Shown here one piece after another: positions 51,717 through 61,691 of a DNA stretch of 64,000 nt. Source of the DNA: Nocardia sp. NBC_01327 (GTDB lineage Bacteria > Actinomycetota > Actinomycetes > Mycobacteriales > Mycobacteriaceae); assembly GCF_035958815.1 (NCBI RefSeq), contig NZ_CP108384.1:62001-126000 (forward strand). Reading direction: 5' to 3'. The notes under the pieces were generated by a model, which worked only from the letters and a program-made list of their open reading frames with translations, made no database searches and was not told the DNA's origin. A program made the translations under genes and the position numbers. Numbering within the stretch: the first letter of the stretch is position 1; the number at the start of each line of letters is the position of its first letter.

Positions 51717-52633
51717 TGGTGAAGTACGCCGGCTCCGAACACATCGACGAAACCGCTGGCACCCAAGCCCCTGAGGGGCAACGCTTTTCGCTTTCTCGGA
51801 TGGCGCCACTGCTGAAGGTTTCCACCTCCGGCTACTACCAGTACCTCAAGCGCAGAGCGGCAACAGTTTTGACGCCCCGCCAGCAGCGGCGCGCGGATCT
51901 GGAAGTGAAGATCACCCAGGTGCACACCGACTCCCGTCGTACCTACGGGGCGCCACGAATCACCGCTGAGCTGCGCGAGCAGGGTGAGCGGGTCACCGAG
52001 AAGACCGTCGCCAAGATCATGGCCTCGATCGGACTCGAGGGCATCAGCCCGCGCACGTTCAAGGTCCGCACCACCGTCGTCGATCCGGACGCGTCGTTCC
52101 CACCGGATCTGGTGGACCGCGTCTTCGACCAGGGCCGTGTGGAGGCGGCCTGGTTCACCGACATCACCTACCTCACCTGCGGTGAGGGGGACATGTTCTT
52201 GTGTGCGATCCGTGACGGGCATTCCCGGAAAGTGTTGGGCTACAGCATTGCCGACCATATCGGTGCCGACATGGTCACCGAGGCCATCGAATCCGCTGTC
52301 TCCGCCCGGGATGGCCTGTGTCGTGGCACGATCTTGCATTCCGATCGCGGCGGCGAGTTCACCGCGCACCTGACAGCGAAAGCATGTTCGAGGTACGGGT
52401 TGCGGCGATCGATGGGCGCGACCGGGATTTGCTGGGACAACAGCCCCGCGGAATCGTTCTGGTCGAGTTTCAAACACGAGGAGTACTACCGGCACGTCTA
52501 CGCGAGGAAAGCCGAACTCGTTGCCGCGGTTGACAGCTGGATCAATTTCTACAATGCTGTGCGGCGGCACTCAGCGATCGGGATGCAAAGTCCAGACGCC
52601 TTCGAGCGCTCACTCCGAGCAACTGCCGCCTAA
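51716..52633 (+). CDS. IS3-family transposase OrfB (DDE integrase core)
   Basis: 305 aa. It has the HTH_21 segment (VHTDSRRTYGAPRITAELRE) and the rve/DDE integrase core: first Asp in AAWFTDITYLTCGEGDMFL, second in TILHSDRGGEFTAHL, and Glu in WDNSPAESFWSSFKHEEYY. The ending DSWINFYNAVRRHSAIGMQS is typical. All catalytic residues are present and no frameshift is seen. Because the left IS end is missing, the enzyme could act only on other copies. Confidence 0.92.
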   Translation: MVKYAGSEHIDETAGTQAPEGQRFSLSRMAPLLKVSTSGYYQYLKRRAATVLTPRQQRRADLEVKITQVHTDSRRTYGAPRITAELREQGERVTEKTVAKIMASIGLEGISPRTFKVRTTVVDPDASFPPDLVDRVFDQGRVEAAWFTDITYLTCGEGDMFLCAIRDGHSRKVLGYSIADHIGADMVTEAIESAVSARDGLCRGTILHSDRGGEFTAHLTAKACSRYGLRRSMGATGICWDNSPAESFWSSFKHEEYYRHVYARKAELVAAVDSWINFYNAVRRHSAIGMQSPDAFERSLRATAA

Positions 52634-52650
52634 AGCTCGTAACCCCCTTG

Positions 52651-52734
52651 TCCACCGTTCGGGGGGAACCTCAGGCTACTCGGTGACGAACCCATCCTGC
52701 TGAGCCGGTCTCCATCGTTCGGAGAGAACCTCAG
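52651..52734. repeat. two tandem right-end-like IS sequences
   Basis: CGTTCGGGGGGAACCTCAG (within 52651-52674) and CGTTCGGAGAGAACCTCAG (within 52711-52734) are near-identical, 60 bases apart, in the same orientation. The first is the likely IS end; the second may be an older end or the mark of an earlier insertion. Confidence 0.6.
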
Positions 52735-52844
52735 TGTTCCCACTGCTGGTTGCAAACGCGGGACTCGCACGCTGGCGGGTGTTCAATTGATGCGCACTCT
52801 CGGTTATCTTGTCGGCGCCAAGATCAAGCAAGGATCCTCACCGC

Positions 52845-53915
52845 ATGTTCAACACCCCTGCCCGCCCCTTTGACATCCTCACGGTCTTTCCCGAGCTAGC
52901 GGCTTTCGCAAAGAGTGCGACCCGCCTGCACCCACGTCGCGGAGTACCGCAAGCTGAGGCGAGTTCGGTAGCGGGACAGATGCTCTGGCCCGCGGAAGAG
53001 CCCTGGCCGACCTGTCAGCTGCCCCACCTGGTCGAGGTCATACGCGAGCGCACCGCAGAGGACCTGGACGAGTCTCGGAGGGCCGATGAACACCGTGCCC
53101 AACTACTCGCCCAATACGGCGAAGTGCTCGAACAGATTGCCGACCCGGAGCGGGCAAGCCAGATGGCCATCGCGCAGCAGCGTATGACGGAGGCCAAGAA
53201 CCGACGCTCTCAGCGCACGACTTTGAGGACGTGGGAGCCAGAGGCACCCACCGAACCGGTCCCCATGGTCCCAGTCGTGCAACTCAATGCCGCCGACATA
53301 CCCGAAGTCCGGTTCCCGGACGGGACGGACCTGCTACAGATCCTGTGGTGCCCCTACCAGCATCCTGACGTTCCCGGCATGCACGAGCACTACAGCGGGC
53401 CTGCTCCGAAGGTGATCTGGCGGGCGGCCGACTCCCTCACGAAGGCAATCGCCGGTGCGTCGAGCGCTACGAGCGCGAATGGATTTGTTTTGGAGCAGTG
53501 CGTCGTCCATCCCGAGCAGATCACCGAATATCCCGACCTCGAGGATCTTCCCGAGCCGCTACAGTCTCGCGTCTACAGCTGGATCGACAGTCTCGACGAG
53601 GAGTCCGACTACGGCTACAGCAACGACCTGTCGGTAGCCCCAGGGCTCAAGGCCGGTGGATGGCCGTACTGGCCACACGGCCCAAGACCGGTGCAGTGCG
53701 CCTGCGGGTCGGAGATGCAGTTGCTTCTGACACTCCCCAACGGGGAACGCGGTGCGCAGAGCTGGACCCCGCTGCGAGAGCAAGACCACGCGGCCGAACA
53801 AGATTACGACGCAGAGTTCCATGATCCGACCGGCTTCGACGGCGTCAGGGACGAACTCCTCATCTTCATCTGCCGACAGGACTCACACCACGAGGTCTGG
53901 ATCGCGATCGAATAG
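52845..53915 (+). CDS. YwqG/DUF1963 family protein
   Basis: 356 aa from ATG 52845, with AAGGA nine bases upstream. The C-terminal half carries the DUF1963 signature: APGLKAGGWPYWPHGPRPVQ, CACGSEMQLLLTLPNGE, with the Trp/Gly and Cys-x-Cys-G pattern, and an ending DELLIFICRQDSHHEVWIAI. The first ~140 residues are an added helical region (AEEPWPTCQLPHLVEVIRER). YwqG-like proteins occur widely, often in toxin-immunity loci, without known activity. It lies downstream of the disrupted giant-protein operon. Confidence 0.75.
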   Translation: MFNTPARPFDILTVFPELAAFAKSATRLHPRRGVPQAEASSVAGQMLWPAEEPWPTCQLPHLVEVIRERTAEDLDESRRADEHRAQLLAQYGEVLEQIADPERASQMAIAQQRMTEAKNRRSQRTTLRTWEPEAPTEPVPMVPVVQLNAADIPEVRFPDGTDLLQILWCPYQHPDVPGMHEHYSGPAPKVIWRAADSLTKAIAGASSATSANGFVLEQCVVHPEQITEYPDLEDLPEPLQSRVYSWIDSLDEESDYGYSNDLSVAPGLKAGGWPYWPHGPRPVQCACGSEMQLLLTLPNGERGAQSWTPLREQDHAAEQDYDAEFHDPTGFDGVRDELLIFICRQDSHHEVWIAIE

Positions 53916-54334
53916 GGGTGCCGGTAAGAAAATATTGTCATCAGCCACACGGAAGCGCCTCGCGTCTGTGGTGCCGGATGTGCGGCACGCGACCGACCGC
54001 CGGAAAGATGTCGAACAACGCTAAAGGAAGCCGACTTTCAGCATTCTCGCGGCGGGGCGAAAAAAAATCGCGGCACTCCAGCGGCGCTAACGCAGTCTTC
54101 TATGCCCCATTGCGCGCTGTTCGGAACGGCCAGTGCGGCGCCTCGGAAGATCAACCCGCAGCATCTATCTGGTGCCGGCTGAACGCACCATATTGCCGAT
54201 TATGTGATGTCAGATCGAACCAGCTCGATAGCTGAAAACTATGATCTTGATACAGCTATCGATCCAGGCCATCGACGCAGCAGAAGGACATTCCAGCCGC
54301 GCCACGCACAGCCGGACAACTCGAAGGAGCCACG
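53916..54334. other. intergenic region with one inverted repeat
   Basis: 420 bases without a gene. TCGATAGCTG (54225-54234) and CAGCTATCGA (54253-54262) are a perfect inverted pair with an 18-base loop, ~70 bases before the SMI1-like gene. Confidence 0.45.
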
Positions 54335-54790
54335 GTGAGGAACTGGAGCAAGCTCGTCACGACAGTTTCAGAACTTCAGGAACGTGCGGCCAAATTGAGC
54401 GGCGAGGTATGGCGGTACGCACCACCGAATCCACCGGCCAGCGACGTCGATATCGCAGCTGCGGAGCAACGACTGGGAGTCTTCTTCGACGACGCCTACC
54501 TCGATCTGCTGCGCACCTGCAACGGCTGGCCGGTATTCGCCCGCCGTTGACACTACGACGCGGCCGCCCGCCGCGGCGACAGACCGCTGCTGGACGGTTT
54601 CCACGAGTGGCTGATCGCCAACTACATCGGCCACCAGAACAGCCTCGTATGGGAGGCGCTGATCGAATTGATCGCGCTACCGGATCACGACCGCTCAGAC
54701 GCTCGTACCCCTGAGCAGGAAGCACGTGTGCTTGAGGTCCTGTTCGACGTGCTCGACAAGTTCCTGGCCGAGCGCGAGATCGCCGAGTAG
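54335..54790 (+). pseudogene. SMI1/KNR4 (SUKH) immunity-like gene with an internal stop
   Basis: The GTG frame starts VRNWSKLVTTVSELQERAAK and reads IAAAEQRLGVFFDDAYLDLL then RTCNGWPVF, the N-terminal SUKH pattern, and stops at TGA 54550. The same frame continues after the stop: YDAAARRGDRPLLDGFHEWL, ANYIGHQNSLVWEALIELIA, to TAG 54790. The central SUKH core is missing, so an internal deletion as well as the stop is likely. A leftover immunity gene. Confidence 0.55.
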
Positions 54791-54800
54791 ATCCGCTGCA

Positions 54801-55079
54801 ATGGACGCACTGAACGACCAACGGCTGCAAGGGCTTTTCGAGCAGGACGCCTCGCTTCTGGAGATGTTGGACCACCTGTCGATGCGTGAGGACGTGCCTC
54901 TGACTGGAATGCGGTTCTTGTGGATCTTCCAGATGGAGCTGGGTATCTCGTTTGTCGAGTCGAGGAAGATACTCGACTGCTTCGACCCTGCGATGCGACC
55001 GAAAATTGATGCAGCGGAGATCAATCAGCGTTGGCGCGCGATCATGCGTGGATTCCTCGATAGGTCGCCACATCGGTAG
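54801..55079 (+). CDS. small hypothetical protein (92 aa)
   Basis: It starts at ATG 54801, ten bases after the preceding stop, without a strong ribosome site. The product is acidic and helical (LQGLFEQDASLLEMLDHLSM, then FLWIFQMELGISFVESRKIL), with no signal peptide. The size and position beside other immunity-like genes suggest a small immunity protein; no family is recognised. A longer frame from 54726 is less likely because it overlaps the previous coding sequence. Confidence 0.55.
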   Translation: MDALNDQRLQGLFEQDASLLEMLDHLSMREDVPLTGMRFLWIFQMELGISFVESRKILDCFDPAMRPKIDAAEINQRWRAIMRGFLDRSPHR

Positions 55080-55523
55080 TCGAATCGACTGAGTTCGATC
55101 GGCATCGAACGCACTGACATGCCGTGACCCGCGTGTTGGGCGGCCGGCCAAACTGGTTGTCAGGTAACTCTTCCTGGTGCGCGCTCATGTCGAATGTCGC
55201 GCACCGGTCGCTGAGCGCCGTGCCGACTTCGGTCATCAGCCCACCGCTGCGCCTGGGCATCGCGATGACACCGGACAGGGTCACCGGCATCCTCGACTAC
55301 TGGACCGCGCGCTCCCAGCTCGTCCAGATCAGGCCCGGGGTCTATCGCCGCCCGCTCGAACCCGACGACGCTGCCTGAACCGTGCCTTCGCCATATCCGT
55401 TGTTTTTCGCGCGGTTACTACCGGGACCCCGAGACCGGCAGACATCCACTTCTCTGCCGTGGCAAGGGGTGTGGGTTGGTCGTAGCATCAGCCGGGCAAT
55501 CGACCGAAGACGGCAGGATACCC
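55080..55523. other. region before the NRPS with a possible gene-tail fragment
   Basis: The plus-strand frame ending at 55378 reads LRLGIAMTPDRVTGILDYWT then ARSQLVQIRPGVYRRPLE, which looks like the last winged helix of a lost DNA-binding protein; upstream codons have no support. The NRPS promoter should lie between 55380 and 55510. Confidence 0.35.
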
Positions 55524-58500
55524 ATGCGCGACGGCACCCCCGCTCCGACTCCACGTTCGACTCGTCGTCGACGCGACAGCGGAACCGGTGGCCGAAGCCT
55601 GGCGGCCCTGCTTTCCGCAGCGGCCGAGCGAAACCCCGACGGAATCGCGATCGTCGCCGGCGAAGTCGAACTGAGCTATCGCACGTTGGACGCTCGCACA
55701 AATCAGTTGGCGCGCAAGCTGTCCCGGCTCGGGATCGGGCCTGAGGATCGGGTGGCTATCGCGCTGCCCCGATCGGTGGACTCGATCACGGCAGTCTGGG
55801 CGATCGCGAAGACCGGCGCGGCGTTCGTCCCGTTGGATCCAGCCTATCCACGGGCACGGATCGAATACCAGCTCAACGACAGCGGGTGCGTGCTGGGGCT
55901 TACGCATCGCCGTCATCACAACGATCTTCCCGACACGGTCCGGTGGCTGGCATTGGACGACCCGCAGGTTCTCGCCGAACTCGCGGGGGAACCATCGAAT
56001 CCGATCTCCTACCTCGATCAGAGTGCGCCCCTGCGCATCTCGAACATCGCCTACCTGACCTACACGTCCGGATCGACCGGTCTACCCAAGGGCGTCGCCC
56101 TCACACACACCGGTCTGGCCGCGCTGTGCGCGGACCTCCGCGCGTCCCTGGCTACCACCGCCGCGTCCAGGTGCCTGCACTTCGCATCGCCGAGCTTCGA
56201 CGCATCGGTGCTCGAGCTGCTGCTCGCGATCGGATCGTCCGCCACGATGGTCATCGCCCCGCCCTCGATCGTCGGCGGCGGTGATCTGGCGGAATTCCTG
56301 CACCAGCACAGGATCTCGCACGCCTTCTTGACCCCCTCGGTCCTGGCGACCGTCCAACCGGCCGGGCTCGATACCCTCCGCACCATCGTGGTGGGCGGTG
56401 AGGCATGCCCCCCGTCGTTGGTCACCAGATGGGCGACCGGTGAGCGGCGTGTGCACAACGCCTACGGACCTACCGAGACCACCGTCGCAGCCAGCCTCAG
56501 CGGTCCCTTACAACCCGATGCCGCGGTATCGATCGGCAGGCCGGTGCAGGGCGTCGGGCACCGAATCCTCGATACCCGATTTCGGCCCGCTGCCAGCGGC
56601 TCGGTCGGCGAGTTGTATGTCACCGGGCCAGGAGTGGGACGTGGCTATCCAGGTCTGCCCGCACTCACCTCGGCACGCTTCGTAGCGGATCCGCAAGGGG
56701 CGGCAGGGAAACGGATGTATCGCACCGGAGATCTGGTGCGCCGCAATAACATCGGCGATCTCGAGTATCTCGGCCGGATCGACCATCAGGTCAATATCCG
56801 CGGCCTGCGCATCGAACTCGGGGAAATAGACGCCGCGCTCACCCAGCTGGACGGCGTGGCGCGCGCGGTGACCGTGGACCGCGAAACCCCCACCGGCGAC
56901 ACCGAACTGGTCTCGTTCGTCCTGGCCGATCCCGGTTCACAGCCACCCACGTCGGATCTGCTGGCGGGTCTGGCAGCACGCGTGCCGGCCTACATGGTGC
57001 CCAACTCCGTCATCGTGGTCGAGGACTTCCCACTCACCAAGGCCGGCAAGGTCGACCGGCCCGCACTGCGCACCCTCCCGGTGCGGCGTACGGGTCCGCG
57101 GCGTGTGACCGGCGCCGGAGAGGACCTGGTCACCGAGGTGTTCGCGCAGGTGCTCGGCATCGAGCGGCTCGGCGCCGACAGCGATTTCTTCGCGGCGGGT
57201 GGCAATTCGCTGCTGGCCACCCAGGCGGCGGCGCGACTGAGCGAGATCTGGAAAGCGCGGATTCCGCCCCACCTGTTGTTCGACCATCCGACCGTCGCCA
57301 CACTGACCAGGGCCATCCGGTCCCGGCATTTCGACACCGCCCGCCCGGCGCTGCTGGCAGGGCTGCGCCCGGATCGACTTCCGTTGTCGCCGAACCAGCT
57401 TCGATTCTGGCTGCGCAACCAGTTCGATACCGCCACCGCAGTGGACAATATCGGCTTCGCCCTGCGCCTTGCCGGTCTCGACGCGGATGCGCTGCGCGCG
57501 GCACTGCTGGATGTGATCACCCGCCACGAGGCGCTGCGCACCCGCTATCCCGCCGATGGTGACGGGCCGTACCAGCAGATCATGGACGCGGTCGTGGTGA
57601 TGAACGGTTTCGCCGTGCAGGATGTCACCGATGAGGAGCTCTCCGCGCGGGTGCATCGAGTGATTCGCGAGGGCTTCGATGTCACCGCCGAGGTTCCGCT
57701 GCGGATGAGACTGCTGCGGACGCCGACCGCGCAGGTGCTCGTCTGCGCGGTGCACCATATCTGTGCCGACGGCTCGTCGATGGCTCCCCTTGCCCACGAT
57801 ATGGGCCTGGCCTACGCAGCGCGATGCACCGGCACCACACCGCCATGGCGCCCGGCCGCGGTGCAGTACGCCGACTACGCGCTCTGGCAACGGAAACTGC
57901 TCGGCTCTCGGGATGACTCCGAATCGATACTGGCACAACAGCTCCGATACTGGACCGACGAATTGCGCGGGTTGCCGGACCAACTCGACCTGCCGGCCGA
58001 CCGCCGCCGGCCCGCGATCGCCTCGCTGCGCGGCGCGACGATCGATCACCTGCTGCCCGCCGCCATGCACGAGGATTTGCTGACCTTCGCGCGTGGACGC
58101 CAGGCGAGCCTGTTCATGGTGATGCGCACCGCGCTGGCGATCCTGCTGGCCCGCCTGACCGGCACCGAGGACATCGCGATCGGTGTGCCGATGACCAATC
58201 GCGCCGAGCCGGCCCTCGACGGCGTGGTCGGGATGTTCGTCAATACCACCGTCTCTCGTACCCGGGTGGACCCCGCGGAGAGTTTCGACGCGCTGCTGGC
58301 CCGCGCCAGAGATCGCGACCTGGCCAATTTCGCGCACTCCGAGGTGCCGTTCGAATACGTCGTGGACGCGGTCGATCCGGTGCGGTCGCCCGGACGGCAT
58401 CCGCTGTATCAGGTCGGATTCGCGTTCCAAAATTTCACACCGGCCGATTTGGAGATGACCGCCACGGCCATGTCCGTGTTCGAAATCGAGACCGATACGG

Positions 58501-61500
58501 TGAAAACCGATCTGCACATCGGCGTGATCGACACCCGCGACGCCGAGGGCGCACCCGGTCCCATCGCGCTGCGATTCGGCTACAGCACAGACCTTTTCGA
58601 TCGATCGACGGTCCAGGGGTTCATCGACGCCTATACCCGGCTGCTGCGGTCGATCCTCTCCAATCCGTGTACATCGGTCGGCGACCTCGCGATTGCCGAC
58701 GGCCACGACCTCGATGCGCACTGCGGCGGCGATGTGCCGGTCACGCGGGGGCATCTCACCGCCGCGATCGCCCTTCAGGCGGCCGCGCACCCGGATGCGG
58801 TCGCTGTAGTCAGCGGGAACGAGTCCGTCACCTTCGCTGAGCTCTACGATCGCGCAACCCGGCTCGCACGATGGCTGATCGCCCAGGGCATCGGCCCGGA
58901 ATCCCTCGTCGCGGTTGCCATGCGCCGATCCATCGAGCAGGTCGTCACGTTGTACGCGGTCGCGGAGGCGGGAGCGGCGTGGGTCCCGATCGATCCCGAT
59001 CATCCCACCGAGCGAATCGGCTACATCCTGGATTCCGCTGCGCCGCACTGTGTCCTGACCACAACCCAGGATGGATTCGCTCTTGGCGCTCCGCACACCG
59101 TCGACACCATCGACACAACCGGGTATCCCACCGGAGCGGTGCGTGACGGCGAGCGGACTGCGGCCTTGCGGGGCGATCATCCCGCCTACGTCATCTACAC
59201 CTCCGGATCCACCGGTAAGCCCAAGGGCGTGGTCGTCACCCATACCGCGATCCTCAACCAGCTCACCTGGATGCGCACTCGCTATGACATCCAGGCCCGG
59301 GACACGTATTTGCACAAGACCGCCGCCACCTTCGATGTCTCGCTGTGGGGGTACTTCCTGCCGCTGGGCTCCGGTGCGCGGCTGGTGCTGGCCGGGCCCG
59401 ACGAACATCGGGACCCGCACGCCATCTGCCGGTTGATCGCGAATCATCGTGTGACCCTGACCGATTTCGTACCGACCATGCTCACACTGGTGGCCCGCTC
59501 CGCGAGCTTCGCGGAGCTGGAGTCACTGCGGGCAGTCTTCGTCATCGGCGAAGCGCTCGCGCCGGAGACCGCACAGGCGTTCGCCGAGGTAAGCCCCGCC
59601 GAGCTGCACAACCTGTACGGTCCGACCGAAGCCGCGGTCAGCATCACCGAACACCATGTCACAGACGCGGACTTGCGTGCGTCGGTCATGCCGATCGGCG
59701 TGCCAGTCTGGAACTCGCAGTGCGGCGTACTCGATGCTCGGCTGCATCGCCTCTTTCCCGGCGTCGCCGGTGAGCTCGTACTCGCGGGCGATCAGCTCGC
59801 CCGCGGCTATCACCGCGCGCCGGGACTCACCGCGACTCGATTCGTGGCCAGCCCGTCCGGACCGCCGGGAGCACGGATGTACCGCAGCGGTGACCTGGTC
59901 CGTTCCCGGCCCGACGGGATCCTCGAGTACCTGGGCCGCACCGACTTCCAGGTCAAGGTCCGCGGGCACCGCATCGAGCTGGGTGATATCGAATCCGCCC
60001 TGCTCGACGATCCCGCGGTGGCGCAAGCCGTGGTCACCGTGCGGCGGTCCGGCCAGGAAGACCATCTGATCGGCTATGTGGTGCCACGAGCTGGTGGCAC
60101 CGTCGAGTCGAAGGAGCTGCGGCGCAGGGTTTCCGGACTGCTGCCGGGATACATGGTCCCGGCAGCAGTGATGGTGCTCGATTCGCTGCCGGTCAACACC
60201 AGCGGCAAGATCGATCGGGCGGCACTACCCGCACCGGTGTTCGTCAGCGAGGACGCGGCCGAACCGGGCACCCCACTGGAAATCGCGATCGCGGAGGTCT
60301 TCGCGATGGTTCTCGCCGTCTCCAGAGTGGGACCGACGTCAGACTTCTTCGAGCTCGGCGGCTCCTCACTGCTGATATTCGTGCTGCACCAACGGCTTTC
60401 GGACCGACTCGACTGCGACGTTCCGATGTCCGCGATCCTGGCCGCACCGACGGTGGCAGGCCTGGCGGCATACGTGAGCGGCGCACGCCAACCCATCTCG
60501 GCATTCACACCCGCGGCCGACGCGATCCTCGACCCGGCGATCTCGGTCGAGGGATGCGCACCCGCACGGCACACCACAGCCGATGTCCTGCTCACCGGCG
60601 CGACCGGATTCCTCGGCGCACATCTGCTGCACGAGTTGCTGACCCGCACTCGGGCCCAGGTCTGGTGCTTGGTGCGCGCGGAGGATCACGAGGATCCGCT
60701 GGATCGAATCCTGGCGGCCCTGACCAGATTTCGGCTGCCCACCGACGGCGTCGCCGAGCGGGTGACGGCCGTGCGCGGCGATCTGGCCGATCCGCGACTC
60801 GGCCTCGCCCCCGCGCAGTTCGATCTGCTCGCCGAACGGATCGACGTCGTTTATCACAACGGCGCCAGGGTCAATCATGTCGATCCCTATGAGCGGCTGC
60901 GCGCGGTAAACGTCGAGGGAACGCGGGCGGTGCTCGAACTGGCTACCACCACACGGGTGAAGGAGGTGCATTTCATCTCCACACTCGGCGCCGCGATCCC
61001 GGCGGGCCCGGTTCCCGAGGTCGTCGGCGAGAAGGACCGGCTGCGCGCCGATCAACTCCAGCCGAACGGCTACCTGACCTCGAAATGGGTTGGCGAGGAA
61101 CTGGTTCGGCAGGCCGGCGCGCGGGGGGTGCCGGTGACCATCCACCGGCCGGGAACAATCTGCGGCGACACGTCCACCGGCGTCAACAATCCCGACGACG
61201 CCTTCTGGAACATGGTGCGGGCCGCCGCGGTGCTCGGCGTCACGCCCGAGGTAGGCGATGCCACGGTCTCACTGGTTCCCGTCGACTACGTCGTGCGCGC
61301 GATCGTCGCCCTCGCGTCGGGCCCGCGCCGAGAGACCGTCTACCACCTGGTCAATCACTCACCCGTCGCGGTGCGTGAGATACTGGAATGCCTGCGTAAA
61401 CAAGGTCACCAGGTGCGGGAGCGGCCGATGGATCACGTACTCGCCGAACTGAACCGGCAATCGACGACCCGCTCCGCCGCAGGCGACGACTCCCTGGCCC

Positions 61501-61691
61501 GCGCGGCGGTACTCGCCTCCACCTTCGGTGAGCTCGCCGGGCACACCCGTTGGGACGATGTACACACCCGGGAGGCGCTGCGCGAGAAGAACATCCACTG
61601 TCCGGTAATTGATCACGTGGTGGTGAACCTCTATCTCGAGCAGTTCGCGGCGTCGGGATTCCTTCCCGTTGTCACGGTCGGGGCCCGCTGA
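55524..61691 (+). CDS. two-module nonribosomal peptide synthetase, A-T-C-A-T-R
   Basis: 2055 aa from ATG 55524 (AGGA upstream). A1 ~25-510 (YLTYTSGSTGLPKGVALTH, NAYGPTETTV); T1 with phosphopantetheine Ser562 in GGNSL; C ~610-1060 with active site H744-H-ICA-D749-G; A2 ~1083-1580 (VIYTSGSTGKPKGVVVTH); T2 with Ser1615 in GGSSL; R ~1680-2050, an NAD(P)-binding thioester reductase with TGATGFLG near 1692 and Y1850-x3-K1854. The enzyme should join two amino acids and release a dipeptide aldehyde, which can cyclise to a pyrazinone. By-eye pocket residues are A1 DALFVGAVA (hydrophobic/aromatic) and A2 DVWDFILVS (unassigned). Domain order equals AusA of Staphylococcus. No phosphopantetheinyl transferase or tailoring gene is adjacent. 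The last ~80 residues are duplicated at 63756. Confidence 0.92.
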   Translation: MRDGTPAPTPRSTRRRRDSGTGGRSLAALLSAAAERNPDGIAIVAGEVELSYRTLDARTNQLARKLSRLGIGPEDRVAIALPRSVDSITAVWAIAKTGAAFVPLDPAYPRARIEYQLNDSGCVLGLTHRRHHNDLPDTVRWLALDDPQVLAELAGEPSNPISYLDQSAPLRISNIAYLTYTSGSTGLPKGVALTHTGLAALCADLRASLATTAASRCLHFASPSFDASVLELLLAIGSSATMVIAPPSIVGGGDLAEFLHQHRISHAFLTPSVLATVQPAGLDTLRTIVVGGEACPPSLVTRWATGERRVHNAYGPTETTVAASLSGPLQPDAAVSIGRPVQGVGHRILDTRFRPAASGSVGELYVTGPGVGRGYPGLPALTSARFVADPQGAAGKRMYRTGDLVRRNNIGDLEYLGRIDHQVNIRGLRIELGEIDAALTQLDGVARAVTVDRETPTGDTELVSFVLADPGSQPPTSDLLAGLAARVPAYMVPNSVIVVEDFPLTKAGKVDRPALRTLPVRRTGPRRVTGAGEDLVTEVFAQVLGIERLGADSDFFAAGGNSLLATQAAARLSEIWKARIPPHLLFDHPTVATLTRAIRSRHFDTARPALLAGLRPDRLPLSPNQLRFWLRNQFDTATAVDNIGFALRLAGLDADALRAALLDVITRHEALRTRYPADGDGPYQQIMDAVVVMNGFAVQDVTDEELSARVHRVIREGFDVTAEVPLRMRLLRTPTAQVLVCAVHHICADGSSMAPLAHDMGLAYAARCTGTTPPWRPAAVQYADYALWQRKLLGSRDDSESILAQQLRYWTDELRGLPDQLDLPADRRRPAIASLRGATIDHLLPAAMHEDLLTFARGRQASLFMVMRTALAILLARLTGTEDIAIGVPMTNRAEPALDGVVGMFVNTTVSRTRVDPAESFDALLARARDRDLANFAHSEVPFEYVVDAVDPVRSPGRHPLYQVGFAFQNFTPADLEMTATAMSVFEIETDTVKTDLHIGVIDTRDAEGAPGPIALRFGYSTDLFDRSTVQGFIDAYTRLLRSILSNPCTSVGDLAIADGHDLDAHCGGDVPVTRGHLTAAIALQAAAHPDAVAVVSGNESVTFAELYDRATRLARWLIAQGIGPESLVAVAMRRSIEQVVTLYAVAEAGAAWVPIDPDHPTERIGYILDSAAPHCVLTTTQDGFALGAPHTVDTIDTTGYPTGAVRDGERTAALRGDHPAYVIYTSGSTGKPKGVVVTHTAILNQLTWMRTRYDIQARDTYLHKTAATFDVSLWGYFLPLGSGARLVLAGPDEHRDPHAICRLIANHRVTLTDFVPTMLTLVARSASFAELESLRAVFVIGEALAPETAQAFAEVSPAELHNLYGPTEAAVSITEHHVTDADLRASVMPIGVPVWNSQCGVLDARLHRLFPGVAGELVLAGDQLARGYHRAPGLTATRFVASPSGPPGARMYRSGDLVRSRPDGILEYLGRTDFQVKVRGHRIELGDIESALLDDPAVAQAVVTVRRSGQEDHLIGYVVPRAGGTVESKELRRRVSGLLPGYMVPAAVMVLDSLPVNTSGKIDRAALPAPVFVSEDAAEPGTPLEIAIAEVFAMVLAVSRVGPTSDFFELGGSSLLIFVLHQRLSDRLDCDVPMSAILAAPTVAGLAAYVSGARQPISAFTPAADAILDPAISVEGCAPARHTTADVLLTGATGFLGAHLLHELLTRTRAQVWCLVRAEDHEDPLDRILAALTRFRLPTDGVAERVTAVRGDLADPRLGLAPAQFDLLAERIDVVYHNGARVNHVDPYERLRAVNVEGTRAVLELATTTRVKEVHFISTLGAAIPAGPVPEVVGEKDRLRADQLQPNGYLTSKWVGEELVRQAGARGVPVTIHRPGTICGDTSTGVNNPDDAFWNMVRAAAVLGVTPEVGDATVSLVPVDYVVRAIVALASGPRRETVYHLVNHSPVAVREILECLRKQGHQVRERPMDHVLAELNRQSTTRSAAGDDSLARAAVLASTFGELAGHTRWDDVHTREALREKNIHCPVIDHVVVNLYLEQFAASGFLPVVTVGAR

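Larger units (their letters stand above)
51413..52672 (+). mobile_element. IS3-family insertion sequence, left end missing
   Basis: Contains orfA and orfB with a one-base stop-start overlap. The right end CGTTCGGGGGGAACCTCA lies 39 bases after orfB. The matching inverted left end is absent: orfA is joined directly to the MFS remnant. The element is therefore truncated and probably immobile. A second right-end-like sequence lies at 52711-52734. Confidence 0.8.

Noticed and set aside
56937..59447. 836-aa open frame on the minus strand opposite the NRPS
   Set aside because: It overlaps well-defined C and A domains on the plus strand and has no recognisable motif or ribosome site.
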